Program-made: the position numbers and the translations under genes
Notes under the pieces: model-generated
Database searches by the model: none
The model's input: only the letters and a program-made list of their open reading frames with translations
Told to the model about the DNA's origin: nothing
Source: Paenibacillus azoreducens
GTDB taxonomy: Bacteria > Bacillota > Bacilli > Paenibacillales > Paenibacillaceae
Reading direction: 5' to 3'
Length of the DNA: 64,000 bases
Assembly (NCBI RefSeq): GCF_021654775.1
Contig: NZ_AP025343.1
Span: 7,252,153-7,316,152 of the forward strand
In this document: piece by piece, positions 25,171 to 35,287 of the stretch
How positions within the stretch are numbered: position 1 is the stretch's first letter
Layout of the letters: the number at the start of each line of letters is the position of its first letter

Positions 25171-25833
25171 ATCGAGGCCAATCAAAGATGAGCGACCAAC
25201 GATTCAACGGTAGGTTTTCTTGCGATATAGAATTTCATCAGCGTAGCTAGATAACGAATAAATTCTATATCTAACACGAAGTGAATCAAGAGGCGGAAAT
25301 CAATCAATGTTTGGAATTGTCAGGTAATCGGGCATTTTGTCCAAGTGTAAAAATGAGCATTTCCGAGTTAAACAAATGTCCACCCATAGTGGACATTTGT
25401 TCTAATACCGGCTACAGCACTCGTCTGGCAGCAATAGAAGCAAAAAAGGTATGGTAGATTTTTGGTCGATCTAAAACAGGATAAAAATTAAAATATTTTG
25501 GGATAAATTGGAAAATAATTCGCTTATCCCATGTTTAAAATCCGAGTTTCTACTATTATAATAGGTGCGTGATTAAATACGTACCAGATTCCCATCGGAG
25601 TGATATAAACCACCCGAGATTTATTCCTTCGGAACAGTGTTGCAATATCTAACATGTTCACTGGGAATGGACAATTCGAATCTTGTCTTCATGTGGCCCG
25701 AAAGGAAGCTTACTCTTTTTAAATCGACGATTCCATGTAACTTTAACCAAACCCACACTTCTGACTTACAGGGTTCCCTGAGCGGGACTTACCCGGAGCA
25801 GGAGCCGGACATATAGAAAGGGGATTAACTCTT
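25171..25833 (+). other. Gene-free leader region before the second alpha-mannosidase
   Basis: This 663-bp stretch has no credible gene but several structures: a 12-bp inverted repeat GATATAGAATTT (25224-25235) / AAATTCTATATC (25260-25271); a hairpin AACAAATGTCCAC-CCATA-GTGGACATTTGTT (25371-25401); GGGATAA/TTATCCC around 25500-25530; a TATAAT (25557-25562) with a weak TTTAAA -35 at 17 bp (25534-25539); and a long downstream leader in which ATTCCCA (near 25589) could pair with TGGGAAT (near 25662). No known riboswitch was recognised. Confidence 0.45.
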
Positions 25834-28581
25834 ATGACATCGCAACCTAAAAGAACTGCGCATATTATTTCGCATACCCACTGGGACAGAGAGTGGTATC
25901 TTCCATACGAAAAACATCACATGCGTTTAATCCGCCTGATGGATGTGCTGATGGATACCCTTGAAAAAGATACGGAGTATAAAAGCTTTTATCTGGACGG
26001 GCAAACCATCATTTTGGAAGATTATTTGCAGGTTCGTCCAGAGCAAAAGGAACGTTTGGAGCGATATATCCATGAAGGACGCATTTTCATCGGACCATGG
26101 TATATTTTGCAGGATGCATTTTTGACCAGCGGCGAAGCCAATATCCGCAACATGCAGGTTGGGCATAAAGACGCTGCGCGTTATGGACAGATTTCCAAAG
26201 TCGGCTATTTCCCGGATACGTTTGGCCTTGTGGGACAAACACCGCAGCTGATGCGCCAATCCGGCATCGATAACGCATTATTTGGCCGCGGCGTCAAACC
26301 GACGGGCTTTAACAATACGGTGGCCGATTCCGAATATGAATCTTCGTTCTCCGAGCTGATCTGGGAAGGGCCTGACGGTTCGCAAGTGCTCGGAATTTTG
26401 TTCGCCAATTGGTACAGCAACGGTAACGAGATTCCGACAGATCCGGAGGAAGCGAAGATTTTCTGGGACAGAAAACTGGCCGATGCCGAGAAATATGCTT
26501 CGACTTCGGAGCTTCTGTACATGAATGGCTGCGACCATCAGCCGATCCAAACCGATCTGGCTCAAGCAATGGAGACGGCCCGGAAACTGTATCCGGATAC
26601 CGAGTTCGTACATTCCAATTTCCCTAAATATCTGGATGCGGTGAAAAAAGCGAAGGAAGGCGAGTTGTCCGTTGTCCGCGGCGAGCTGCGCAGCCAGCGT
26701 ACCGATGGCTGGGGAACGCTTGTGAACACGGCTTCGGCGCGCGTGTACCTGAAACAAATGAATCAGCAGGGGCAGGTTTTGCTGGAAAAGGTGGCCGAGC
26801 CGCTGGCTTCGTTTGCCCGTCTTGCGGGTCAAGAGTATCCGCATGATAAGCTGACGTACGCTTGGAAAACGTTAATGCAGAACCATCCGCATGACAGCAT
26901 TTGCGGCTGCAGCGTGGATGAGGTCCATCGCGAGATGGTTACCCGTTTTGCGAAAAGCCGCAACGTGGCCGAGTCCATCATCGAGGAAAGCAAACAAGCG
27001 GTTGCCGACAGTGTAAACACATCCGTATTCAGCGCGTATGGAGACGATGCGGTTCCGTTTGTCGTGTTTAATACGACAGGCTGGAAACGCAGTGGCACCG
27101 TTTCGGTGGATCTCGATGTCGCACGCGTGTATTTCCGCGATGGAGGTACACTTGAAGAGATGAGCCGCCAAATGAAGGAGCTGAACCTTGGCGCCCGCGC
27201 CGTGGTCGATGCGCAAGGAAAACCGCTGGCATTTAAGCTTGAGGATCTCGGACTCCGCTTCGGTTATGATCTGCCTGACGACAAATTCCGTCAACCGTAT
27301 ATGGCTCGCGCCGTTCGGGTGACGTTTGAAGCGGAACAGCTTCCGGCGCTCGGTTTGAAGGCTTTTGCGCTCGTTGGAGGCAAAGCGGCCGAAGGAATGC
27401 AGGTTGCAGGCAATTCCCTTGTAAAAGATGACCATGTCATGGAAAATGACAACCTCCGCGTGGAGACCGCGGCAAACGGCAGCATTACCATTACAGACAA
27501 ACATACTGGACGCGTATACAGTGATCTGTTGATCTATGAGGATACCGGAGATATCGGTAACGAATATATGTACAAGCAGCCGGAAGGTGAAGAGGCGCTG
27601 ACGACCAAAGATCTGAAAGCCTCCATCCGCATGATCGAGGATACGCCTTACCGGGCCGTGCTCGAAATCGTTCATGACTGGGCCATTCCAGCCTCCGCCG
27701 ACAAGCTGCTTGACCAGGAGCAGGTGGAATTGATCTATTTCCCTCAGCGCAAAGCGCAGCGGGTCAAAGAGACGGTTCCGATGAAAATCCGTACTTTGGT
27801 CAGTCTGGAACGGAGCGGCTGTGGCGTCCGCATCGAAGCCAGCTTTAACAACCAGGCGAAGGATCATCGCGTACGCATGCTCATGCCTACCGACATCCAG
27901 GCGTCAAAGCATAATGTCGACTCGATGTTCGAAATTGCCACCCGTGACAACATTCCTTCCAAGGAATGGGAAAATCCTAGCAATGCGCAGCATCAGCAGG
28001 CTTTTGTCGATGTCAGCGGCGAAGAGGCAGGGCTTACAGTGGCCAATTTCGGTCTGAATGAATACGAGGTTCTGCGTGACGGCCGCAATACGATTGCCGT
28101 AACGCTGCTTCGCTCTGTAGGCGAGCTTGGGGATTGGGGACACTTCCCTACGCCGGACGCTCAATGCCTTGGAGATCATACGGTCCAACTGGAGATCATA
28201 CCTCATAACGGCAAGGGCATCGACGCCGGGGCATACCAGGAGGCTTATCAGTTCCAAATTCCTTGGACGGTGACCCAAACCGGATTGCATGAAGGCGGCA
28301 TTCCTGCCGAATACGCTCCTTATGCGTTTGAAGCCCCTAATTTGGCTTTCTCCGCTTGGAAGGTGAGCGAAAACACCGGCGACGACATGCTGCGTTGGTA
28401 CAACATGAAGCAGGAGGAATCCGGCCTGCAATTGCAGCTTCCTGCGGAAGCTGAGCAAGCATACAAGACGACCATTTTGGAAGAAGCAAGCGATGATCAG
28501 CTTACCATCCGTTCCGGACGGGCAGAGCTGACGGCGGGTCCTTGCGAGATTGTGACGATCGGAATCCGACGCCAGTCTTAA
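25834..28581 (+). CDS. Alpha-mannosidase, glycoside hydrolase family 38 (second copy, MngB-like)
   Basis: A 915-aa GH38 enzyme of the bacterial MngB-like subgroup, without signal peptide. The catalytic domain starts at once, with zinc ligands H16 and D18 in ISHTHWDREWY. The nucleophile is D128 in GYFPDTFGLVGQTPQ. NHPHDSICGCSVDEVH (about 350-365) carries the third zinc histidine, and beta domains fill residues 400-915. The family includes alpha-mannosidases and mannosylglycerate hydrolase; the nearby GH125 and GH38 genes favour oligomannose trimming. AAAGGGGA lies 10 bases before the ATG. The gene has its own 663-bp leader and is followed by a terminator, so it seems a separate transcription unit of the island. 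Confidence 0.94.
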   Translation: MTSQPKRTAHIISHTHWDREWYLPYEKHHMRLIRLMDVLMDTLEKDTEYKSFYLDGQTIILEDYLQVRPEQKERLERYIHEGRIFIGPWYILQDAFLTSGEANIRNMQVGHKDAARYGQISKVGYFPDTFGLVGQTPQLMRQSGIDNALFGRGVKPTGFNNTVADSEYESSFSELIWEGPDGSQVLGILFANWYSNGNEIPTDPEEAKIFWDRKLADAEKYASTSELLYMNGCDHQPIQTDLAQAMETARKLYPDTEFVHSNFPKYLDAVKKAKEGELSVVRGELRSQRTDGWGTLVNTASARVYLKQMNQQGQVLLEKVAEPLASFARLAGQEYPHDKLTYAWKTLMQNHPHDSICGCSVDEVHREMVTRFAKSRNVAESIIEESKQAVADSVNTSVFSAYGDDAVPFVVFNTTGWKRSGTVSVDLDVARVYFRDGGTLEEMSRQMKELNLGARAVVDAQGKPLAFKLEDLGLRFGYDLPDDKFRQPYMARAVRVTFEAEQLPALGLKAFALVGGKAAEGMQVAGNSLVKDDHVMENDNLRVETAANGSITITDKHTGRVYSDLLIYEDTGDIGNEYMYKQPEGEEALTTKDLKASIRMIEDTPYRAVLEIVHDWAIPASADKLLDQEQVELIYFPQRKAQRVKETVPMKIRTLVSLERSGCGVRIEASFNNQAKDHRVRMLMPTDIQASKHNVDSMFEIATRDNIPSKEWENPSNAQHQQAFVDVSGEEAGLTVANFGLNEYEVLRDGRNTIAVTLLRSVGELGDWGHFPTPDAQCLGDHTVQLEIIPHNGKGIDAGAYQEAYQFQIPWTVTQTGLHEGGIPAEYAPYAFEAPNLAFSAWKVSENTGDDMLRWYNMKQEESGLQLQLPAEAEQAYKTTILEEASDDQLTIRSGRAELTAGPCEIVTIGIRRQS

Positions 28582-28597
28582 TTTAGGAGCAGCTTAG

Positions 28598-28625
28598 AAG
28601 GGGTCTGAATCAAGGCCCCTTTCTT
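28598..28625 (+). terminator. Terminator of the second GH38 gene
   Basis: AAGGGG (28598-28603) pairs with CCCCTT (28616-28621), followed by TCTTT. It closes the glycan island. From here to 29106 the DNA is very AT-rich and holds the promoter and palindrome listed below, no gene. Confidence 0.75.
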
Positions 28626-28850
28626 TGCTGTTTCAACATTTTTGAATAGTTCATCTCCTCTCCTCAAGAGTAATACATCCCCTATTTTTCGCTAAAAATC
28701 CCCAAATTTTTTAATAAACAAGAAATGTGTATCTTTGTGTCAAATAATATAACATAATCATCAATATTTTGAAATGTAAGTGTTTTTATGAATTTCTCTC
28801 TCATCCAAACATATATTTTAAAATTTTATGAATCAAGTTCTAAAAACATA

Positions 28851-28879
28851 TTGACGCGGTTCAAAAGTCCAATTATTAT
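28851..28879 (+). promoter_or_regulatory. Promoter of first Opp operon
   Basis: TTGACG (28851-28856), 17-bp spacer, TATTAT (28874-28879). The paralogous operon has the same TTGACG-N17-TATCAT arrangement at 35182-35210, which supports both. Confidence 0.7.
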
Positions 28880-28940
28880 TTTCTTTAAATTAACATAATA
28901 ATGTATCATACATAATTTATTCCATTATTGCCAATCTCAA

Positions 28941-28954
28941 TTGACCGACGGTTA
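28941..28954. promoter_or_regulatory. Palindromic leader site, first Opp operon
   Basis: TTGACCGACGGTTA contains the perfect palindrome ACCG-A-CGGT (28944-28952). It lies 62 bp after the -10 box, and a near-identical site lies at the same distance (64 bp) in the second operon (35274-35287). It is a candidate operator for a shared dimeric repressor or activator. Confidence 0.5.
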
Positions 28955-29106
28955 TTTAATTCGTTAAATGCGTTATATATTGGGACTTTGTTTAATACAC
29001 CTGGCGATGATGGATTTATTTTTTTGTAAGGGAGTGATATCCGGAACGTTTATGTTTGGATTTCGGCTTTTCGGCGGTTTATTAAAAAGTTGAAGGGGGA
29101 TTTATT

Positions 29107-30900
29107 TTGAAGAGAAAGCTGTCGCTATTTCTGGTGAGCCTTATGATGTTTGGCGGACTTCTGGCCGGCTGCGGAGGCGGGGACAAGGGAGCAGACCCTG
29201 CGCCAACGGAGCAAGCCAACAAAGACAATGCCGGTGAAAAGAAAACGGATGATGCGGAGAAAAAAGATGATGAGAAAAAAGATGATGCGAAAACAGACGA
29301 TGCCACCCAAAACGAAGGAGTGTTCCCGGCAACTGATCCCGCAGCGAGCCCAGCCGCAGCAACGAACCGTAAGGATACGCTGATCGTGGGCATGACCGCG
29401 CCGAAAGGAATATTTAACCCGTTTTATGGGGAAACGGCCTATGACAACTATGTGATCAAAGCATTGTTCAATAGTTTTACGGAGGTTCAAAAAGACGGGA
29501 CATATGCTAACTCGCTGGCTGAAAAGATTGATGTGTCAGATGATGGTTTGAAATACACGTTCCACCTGAAGCCAGGCATTAAATATAGCGACGGTACGCC
29601 GATGACCGTTAAAGATTATGTTTTTGCCGTAAAAGTATTGTGTGATGGAGCATATGACGGCCCTTCCGACATGATGAGCGTGAAAATCAAAGGAGCCCAG
29701 GAATACCATGACGGCAAAGCCAAGGATATTTCAGGAATTAAAGTTATTGACGATAATACTGTTGAAGTGACTGTACTGGAGCCGCAGGCCATGACGAAAG
29801 ACAGCCTTGGCACGGTCTGGATGGTACCAGAATCGTATTATGGCAAGGGCTATAAACAAGGCGATCTGGAATCGATCAAAGCCTTGAACAATAAGCCGAT
29901 TGGCAGCGGCCAATATGTACTGACAAAGTTCGCTCCAGGTCAAGAGGTGGATCTGACTGCCAATCCGAACTACTTCTTGGGCGCCCCGAAAGTTAAAAAT
30001 GTCGTGTTCAAAACCACAACGGATGAAACCAAAATGGCGATGCTGCAATCAGGTGAAACCGACATGGATTTATTCACCACGAATATGGAAGATAACTTAG
30101 GTGAAATACAGTCTTCAGGATTTTTTAATACCACTATTTTCCCTACAAACGGGTATGGATATGTTGCATTCAACATCAAACAGAAGAGATTCCAGGATGT
30201 GAAGGTGCGTCAAGCTCTTGTATATGGTCTGAATCGTAAAGAAATCGTTGAAGGCGTATATGGAAAATATGCCGATGTCATCAATATTCCGCAGTCCAAA
30301 GTATCTTGGGCATATACGAATGAAAATATTAACCCCTATGAATTCAACATGGATAAGGCAAAACAGTTGCTCGATGAAGCCGGCTGGAAAGTTGGGGCTG
30401 ACGGAATCCGTGAGAAGGACGGAGAGAAGTTCAAAATTAATTTCTCCGCACAGGCTGATAACACAGTTGTAAACGCTCTCATACCAATTATGACCCAGAA
30501 CTATAAAGAGCTTGGCATTGATCTGGTTTCCGAAACCCTCGATTTTAATGCCATTATGGATAAGAAGAATAAGGGCGATTACGAAATGTACTTTGCCGCA
30601 TGGGGACTAACGGCAGATCCGGATACAACGATTTATATCACGAACGGTGCTCAGAACAAATCAGGCTACTCCAACAAAAAGGTTGATGACTTGATGGAAA
30701 AGGCCAGAAAGGAACTTGATCAAAATAAACGTAAAGAACTATACAAAGAGATGTATCAAGTGATCAATAATGATGTTCCATGCATCTTTATGTACCAGAG
30801 AAGAGATATGTGGCCAATAAATGCACGGGTGAAAGGCTTTGACCTGGCTCCTTACAAAGATTTCTCTTATGGATTGTATAACGTGGAAATTCCGCAATAA
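29107..30900 (+). CDS. Peptide/oligopeptide ABC transporter substrate-binding lipoprotein (OppA/DppA family, first system)
   Basis: SBP_bac_5 family binding protein, 597 aa. The signal peptide ends GLLAGC with lipidated C22. An unusually long Lys/Asp/Glu-rich tether follows (about 25-75). The binding domain begins DTLIVGMTAPKGIFNPFYGETAYDNYV and contains YTFHLKPGIKYSDGTPMTVKDYVFAVK, the family signature. It uses a TTG start with GAAGGGGGA just upstream. The first gene of a five-gene operon (binding protein, two permeases, two ATPases). The ligand could be oligopeptides, dipeptides or another compound imported by this class; nothing here decides it. The second binding protein at 35653 is only distantly similar in sequence. 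Confidence 0.92.
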   Translation: MKRKLSLFLVSLMMFGGLLAGCGGGDKGADPAPTEQANKDNAGEKKTDDAEKKDDEKKDDAKTDDATQNEGVFPATDPAASPAAATNRKDTLIVGMTAPKGIFNPFYGETAYDNYVIKALFNSFTEVQKDGTYANSLAEKIDVSDDGLKYTFHLKPGIKYSDGTPMTVKDYVFAVKVLCDGAYDGPSDMMSVKIKGAQEYHDGKAKDISGIKVIDDNTVEVTVLEPQAMTKDSLGTVWMVPESYYGKGYKQGDLESIKALNNKPIGSGQYVLTKFAPGQEVDLTANPNYFLGAPKVKNVVFKTTTDETKMAMLQSGETDMDLFTTNMEDNLGEIQSSGFFNTTIFPTNGYGYVAFNIKQKRFQDVKVRQALVYGLNRKEIVEGVYGKYADVINIPQSKVSWAYTNENINPYEFNMDKAKQLLDEAGWKVGADGIREKDGEKFKINFSAQADNTVVNALIPIMTQNYKELGIDLVSETLDFNAIMDKKNKGDYEMYFAAWGLTADPDTTIYITNGAQNKSGYSNKKVDDLMEKARKELDQNKRKELYKEMYQVINNDVPCIFMYQRRDMWPINARVKGFDLAPYKDFSYGLYNVEIPQ

Positions 30901-30979
30901 CCGATCAAATTCAAGTGCTCAGTTCCCGGAGAAGTTCGGGGGCTGGGCATGTCCGCTTATGAAGCCAGGAGGAATCTGT

Positions 30980-31942
30980 ATGAAACAATACATTATCCGC
31001 AGACTTCTGCAGATGATCCCGACATTGATCGGGATATCGATTATTATTTTCGCGATCTCTGCGCTTGTGCCCGGAGATTATATCACTGCGCAGGATAACC
31101 CGAATATGACTCGGGAGAAGGCCGAGCAGCTCCGCCACATTTACGGGCTGGACCAGCCGGTGGCGCAAAGATACTTTACCTGGGCAGGAAACATGATTAA
31201 AGGCAATATGGGCGACTCGCTTGTACATAAGGAACCTGTGACCAAGGTAATGAACAACTATGTATGGAATTCAGTGATCATCGCTTTTTTCAGCTTGGCG
31301 TTAAGCTGGCTTATTGCGATATTTGCGGGCGTATTTTCGGCTAAATATAAATACTCTTTTTTTGATAAAATCGTGACCCTGCTCATCTTTTTATGTATGT
31401 CGCTACCGTCGTTTTTTGTAGGGCTGATGCTGATCAAGGTTTTTGCTTTGCAATTAAAGCTGTTCCCTATCGCCGGCATGACAACCGCCGGGCTGAATGC
31501 CGAAGGCTGGGCTTATATCAAGGACGTGCTTAGACATTCGATTTTGCCCATCATTGTTTTAACAATGCTTAGCACCGGCAGTTTAACGCGTTATTTCAGA
31601 ACAAGCATGCTTGAAGTTATCCATATGGACTATATCCGAACGGCACGGGCCAAAGGGCTTCACGAGCGGGTCGTTATCTTCAAACATGCATTACGGAATG
31701 CGATGCTGCCTGCGATTACGCTTTTAGGCTTTGAACTGCCTGCACTTTTTGGGGGAGCAATTATTCTCGAGAAGGTATTTATATGGCCGGGGGTCGGTCA
31801 AGTTTACCTTGAATCCATCAATATGCGGGATTACCCGTTTATGCTCGGCTTTACGGTGTTTCTCGCGATGCTCACGCTGCTTGGGAATCTGCTATCGGAT
31901 GTGCTGTACGGCATCGCAGATCCAAGAATTCGCTTGAAGTAA
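30980..31942 (+). CDS. OppB/DppB-type ABC permease (first system)
   Basis: First membrane subunit, 320 aa, six helices. It opens YIIRRLLQMIPTLIGISIIIF, the conserved first helix of the family, followed by the periplasmic MTREKAEQLRHIYGLDQPV segment. The EAA loop is YIRTARAKGLHERVVIFKHALRNAMLP. It ends DVLYGIADPRIRLK as expected for full length. AGGAGGAAT precedes the ATG at 30980. The 79-bp gap after the binding-protein gene contains a modest GC stem (CAG..CCCG/CGGG..CTG) without a T-run. Confidence 0.94.
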   Translation: MKQYIIRRLLQMIPTLIGISIIIFAISALVPGDYITAQDNPNMTREKAEQLRHIYGLDQPVAQRYFTWAGNMIKGNMGDSLVHKEPVTKVMNNYVWNSVIIAFFSLALSWLIAIFAGVFSAKYKYSFFDKIVTLLIFLCMSLPSFFVGLMLIKVFALQLKLFPIAGMTTAGLNAEGWAYIKDVLRHSILPIIVLTMLSTGSLTRYFRTSMLEVIHMDYIRTARAKGLHERVVIFKHALRNAMLPAITLLGFELPALFGGAIILEKVFIWPGVGQVYLESINMRDYPFMLGFTVFLAMLTLLGNLLSDVLYGIADPRIRLK

Positions 31943-31954
31943 GGGGGGGATCTG

Positions 31955-32881
31955 GTGTCCGTTATCAATGTAACCAAGGCGGAACATGTAGCCAATACGG
32001 GGCGAAAAGCTCCGGCTTCTCCGTGGAGAATGGCACTGCACCGTTTTACCAGAAATAAATTAGCGCTTATCGGCCTATTTATATTGGCGATTATGTTTTT
32101 GATCTGTTTCTTCGGCCCGCTTTTTTCGCCGTATAAACTATATGATTATCAGTTATCAATGAAAAACAAACCGCCAAGCAGCGCACACTGGCTGGGTACC
32201 GACTCTCTTGGGCGCGACATACTGCTGCGGATGATGCTTGCCGGCAGAATTTCGCTTCTGGTAGGGATCATTTCTACGACCATCGCGGTCATTATTGGCG
32301 CAACTTTAGGCTCACTGGCCGGTTTTTATCGAAAAGCTACCGATACGATCATTATGCGGATCACCGATATTTTTATGGCAATACCGACCTTGCCGATCTT
32401 GATTATTTTGGGTGCCGTATTATCCGACTTAAAAGTCGACCCTAGATACCGGATTTATTACCTGATGCTGATCATCGGCGTTCTGGCATGGACCGGCTTG
32501 GCCCGCTTAGTTCGGGGGCAAATCCTTGCATTGCGTGAGATGGAATATATGCAAGCCGTAGAAGCGCTCGGAATTCGTGACAAACGCAAAATTTTCCGGC
32601 ATCTGCTGCCGAATACCATCCCCATTATCATCGTATCTGCGACACTCGGAGTGGCCGGAGCTATTTTGTATGAGTCAGCGTTAAGCTACCTCGGGATTGG
32701 TGTTGTTCCGCCAACGCCTTCATGGGGGAATATGATTGCAGAAGCGAATGATATGATTGTTTTCAGAAAAAGACCGTGGCTTTGGATTCCTCCAGGCATT
32801 TGCATTCTCATCACGGTGGTGGCGATTAACTTGATCGGCGACGGGCTTAGAGACGCCCTGGACCCCAAAACCAAAAAGTAG
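31955..32881 (+). CDS. OppC/DppC-type ABC permease (first system)
   Basis: Second membrane subunit, 308 aa, GTG start at 31955 preceded by AAGGGGGGA. It has an N-terminal cytoplasmic stretch with [21 protein letters not shown]. The periplasmic motif [17 protein letters not shown] is typical of OppC/DppC. The EAA loop is [23 protein letters not shown], and the C-terminus is [17 protein letters not shown]. Six helices are visible. It pairs with the preceding permease and is separated from the first ATPase by 12 bp. Confidence 0.94.
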   Translation: MSVINVTKAEHVANTGRKAPASPWRMALHRFTRNKLALIGLFILAIMFLICFFGPLFSPYKLYDYQLSMKNKPPSSAHWLGTDSLGRDILLRMMLAGRISLLVGIISTTIAVIIGATLGSLAGFYRKATDTIIMRITDIFMAIPTLPILIILGAVLSDLKVDPRYRIYYLMLIIGVLAWTGLARLVRGQILALREMEYMQAVEALGIRDKRKIFRHLLPNTIPIIIVSATLGVAGAILYESALSYLGIGVVPPTPSWGNMIAEANDMIVFRKRPWLWIPPGICILITVVAINLIGDGLRDALDPKTKK

Positions 32882-32893
32882 GAGAATTCGGAT

Positions 32894-33874
32894 ATGGCGA
32901 AAAATCTGGTTGAATTTCGGAACTTGCAAACACATTTCCATACTTCTACTGGCGTCGTTAAAGCGGTTGACGATGTCAGCTTCACCATCCGTGAAGGGGA
33001 GACGCTTTGCGTCGTCGGCGAATCGGGCTGTGGAAAAAGCGTAACCGCTATGTCGCTTATGCGGCTTATTGAATCGCCTCCAGGCAGAATCGCCGGGGGA
33101 GAAATTATGTTTGATGGCAAGGACATCCTGAAACTGAACAATAACGATATGAGGAGAATCCGCGGCAATGATATCTCGATCATTTTTCAGGAGCCGATGT
33201 CATCCCTGAACCCGGTCCTCACCATTGGCGAACAAATCACCGAACCAGTCATGCTGCATCTAATGCTGGACCGCAAGGCGGCGAAGGAACGGGCTTTGGA
33301 GCTGACCAATCTGGTCGGCATACCGCGGGCGGAGGATATTTTCTATTCCTATCCGCATGAGCTTAGCGGCGGCATGCGCCAGCGGATTATGATCGCCATC
33401 GCCCTCAGCTGCAACCCTAAACTGCTTATTGCGGATGAACCGACGACAGCGCTGGATGTGACGATCCAGGCTCAAATTCTGGACCTGATGCGCGACATTA
33501 AGAAAAAGCTGAATACGTCCATCATGCTGATTACCCATGACCTGGGAGTCGTAGCCGAAATGGCGGATTTCGTGGTTGTGATGTATGCGGGCAAGGTCAT
33601 AGAAGAGGCATCGGTGTATGAACTGTTCAAAAATCCCCAACATCCGTATACCAAAGGCCTTCTGAAAGCAAAACCGGTCATTAATCAAACGAGCGAAAGA
33701 CTGTATACCATTCCGGGCCAGGTTCCCAATCCGATCGAGCTCGGGGATAACTGCCATTTTCATGACCGCTGCGAGTTCTGCATGGATATTTGCAAAATGC
33801 AGGAGCCGCCCCTGCGGGAGCATGAATCCGGTCACAAAACCGCGTGCTGGCTATTTGAGAAAGAGGGGGAATAG
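32894..33874 (+). CDS. OppD/DppD-type ABC ATPase (first system)
   Basis: ATP-binding subunit, 326 aa. Walker A is GESGCGKS (about 44-51), the Q-loop [12 protein letters not shown], the signature [12 protein letters not shown], Walker [13 protein letters not shown] and the H-loop LITHDLGVV. The C-terminal oligopeptide transporter domain (about 240-326) has four cysteines in [16 protein letters not shown], the arrangement that binds an iron-sulfur cluster in related DppD proteins; this is by analogy. AGGAGAA precedes the ATG. It forms a heterodimer with the OppF-type ATPase that starts 4 bp after its stop. Confidence 0.94.
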   Translation: MAKNLVEFRNLQTHFHTSTGVVKAVDDVSFTIREGETLCVVGESGCGKSVTAMSLMRLIESPPGRIAGGEIMFDGKDILKLNNNDMRRIRGNDISIIFQEPMSSLNPVLTIGEQITEPVMLHLMLDRKAAKERALELTNLVGIPRAEDIFYSYPHELSGGMRQRIMIAIALSCNPKLLIADEPTTALDVTIQAQILDLMRDIKKKLNTSIMLITHDLGVVAEMADFVVVMYAGKVIEEASVYELFKNPQHPYTKGLLKAKPVINQTSERLYTIPGQVPNPIELGDNCHFHDRCEFCMDICKMQEPPLREHESGHKTACWLFEKEGE

Positions 33875-33878
33875 ACCG

Positions 33879-34844
33879 ATGAGCGAGCCGTTGATGAAGG
33901 TGGCCAACTTAAAAAAATACTTTCCGGTTACGGGAGGGGTATTTCAGCGTACAGTAGGGTATGTCAAAGCGGTAGATGACGTTTCTTTTGAAATAAACCG
34001 CGGCGAATCCTTCGGTTTGGTGGGCGAATCGGGATGCGGCAAAAGCACGATCGGGCGAACGATATTGCGTCTGAATGAGAAAACCGCCGGCGACGTGATA
34101 TTTAAAGGCCAGGATATCTATAAACTTACGAAAGATAAACTCCGGGAGCTTCGTCCTGAACTTCAGATTGTATTTCAAGATCCATACAGTTCATTAAATC
34201 CCCGGATTAAAGTTGGCGAAGCGATCGGAGAAGCGTTGCTCAGCCATGGGCTGGTTCAAAGAAGCGAATTGAAGGAGAGGGTTATAGAAACCTTGAACAT
34301 CTGCGGGCTAGCCAGTTATCACTATGATCGTTATCCGCATGAATTTTCCGGTGGCCAAAGACAGCGTATCGGCATAGCGCGCGCATTGATATTAAATCCC
34401 GATTTTATTGTGGCTGATGAACCCGTGTCCGCACTTGACGTGTCCATCCAAGCACAGATCATCAATCTGCTCAGCGATTTGCAGGAGAAGCGGCAGCTAA
34501 CCTACTTGTTCATCTCCCATGATTTGAGCGTGGTAGAGCATTTATGCAATCGGATCGGAGTCATGTATTTGGGTTCGATGGTAGAATTGGCCGAAAAAAA
34601 AGAATTGTTTCGCAATCCGCTACATCCGTACACCAAGGCATTATTATCCGCAATTCCGATACCGGATCCAACGTTAAAAAGAGAGAGGATCGTGCTTCAA
34701 GGGGACATCCCGAGCCCGGCAAATCCGCCTGCAGGATGCAAATTCCATACCAGATGCCCGCTCGCTTCAGACATTTGCAGGGAGGAAGCCCCACAATACC
34801 GGAATATGGGACAGGATCATTTTGTAGCATGTCATTTTGCTTGA
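33879..34844 (+). CDS. OppF/DppF-type ABC ATPase (first system)
   Basis: Second ATP-binding subunit, 321 aa, starting [20 protein letters not shown]. Walker A is GESGCGKS, the Q-loop [13 protein letters not shown], the signature [15 protein letters not shown], Walker [13 protein letters not shown] and the H-loop [11 protein letters not shown]; all are canonical. The C-terminal domain has the cysteine-bearing [23 protein letters not shown] lies 9 bases before ATG 33879. It ends the first operon; I see no clear terminator after it. Confidence 0.94.
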   Translation: MSEPLMKVANLKKYFPVTGGVFQRTVGYVKAVDDVSFEINRGESFGLVGESGCGKSTIGRTILRLNEKTAGDVIFKGQDIYKLTKDKLRELRPELQIVFQDPYSSLNPRIKVGEAIGEALLSHGLVQRSELKERVIETLNICGLASYHYDRYPHEFSGGQRQRIGIARALILNPDFIVADEPVSALDVSIQAQIINLLSDLQEKRQLTYLFISHDLSVVEHLCNRIGVMYLGSMVELAEKKELFRNPLHPYTKALLSAIPIPDPTLKRERIVLQGDIPSPANPPAGCKFHTRCPLASDICREEAPQYRNMGQDHFVACHFA

Positions 34845-35008
34845 AATAGGAATATGGTTAATATTTCATATGAATTTTTTGATGCAAAAGCCGCTGTCCT
34901 GATATCTTTGCCATTGACAGATTAATGCGTTTCCAGTAAATTTGTACGTATTATATTTATTTCTCGCTCATGTCAACTAACATAACATTTAATAAAAAAT
35001 AGAAACGA

Positions 35009-35022
35009 TGTAAGCGCCTTAA
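35009..35022 (+). promoter_or_regulatory. Possible CcpA cre site upstream of second Opp operon
   Basis: TGTAAGCGCCTTAA fits TGNAANCGNNNNCA with one mismatch (position 13). It lies about 160 bp upstream of the promoter. The gap 34845-35652 otherwise contains only AT-rich DNA, the promoter and palindrome listed next, and an ATATATTAA/TTAATATAT inverted repeat near 35403-35425. Confidence 0.25.
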
Positions 35023-35181
35023 TAGTTTCATTGCTCCCAATTCAACCATTTCTTGATCAAGCATCCTCTGCTTTTAACATTAAAATTCGATCAGAAATGG
35101 CTTCCTTTTTTTGTTGAATCCATTGCTGGCACTAGATTTGAATCATTAAAAAATTTTAATTCAGAGTACTTAAAAAAAATA

Positions 35182-35210
35182 TTGACGTGATATAAATTTA
35201 CACGTATCAT
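35182..35210 (+). promoter_or_regulatory. Promoter of second Opp operon
   Basis: TTGACG (35182-35187), 17-bp spacer, TATCAT (35205-35210), the same layout as the first operon's promoter. It implies a 440-nt leader before the binding-protein gene. Confidence 0.65.
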
Positions 35211-35273
35211 TTACATTAAATTTACCCAAGGAAGTTTTAACCAGCGCGTGAATACCCAGTTTGCTGAATTCAA

Positions 35274-35287
35274 TTGACCGATGGTCA
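35274..35287. promoter_or_regulatory. Palindromic leader site, second Opp operon
   Basis: TTGACCGATGGTCA: the palindrome GACC-GAT-GGTC extends to TGACC/GGTCA. It matches the first operon's site (TTGACCGACGGTTA) in 12 of 14 bases and in its distance from the promoter. Confidence 0.5.
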
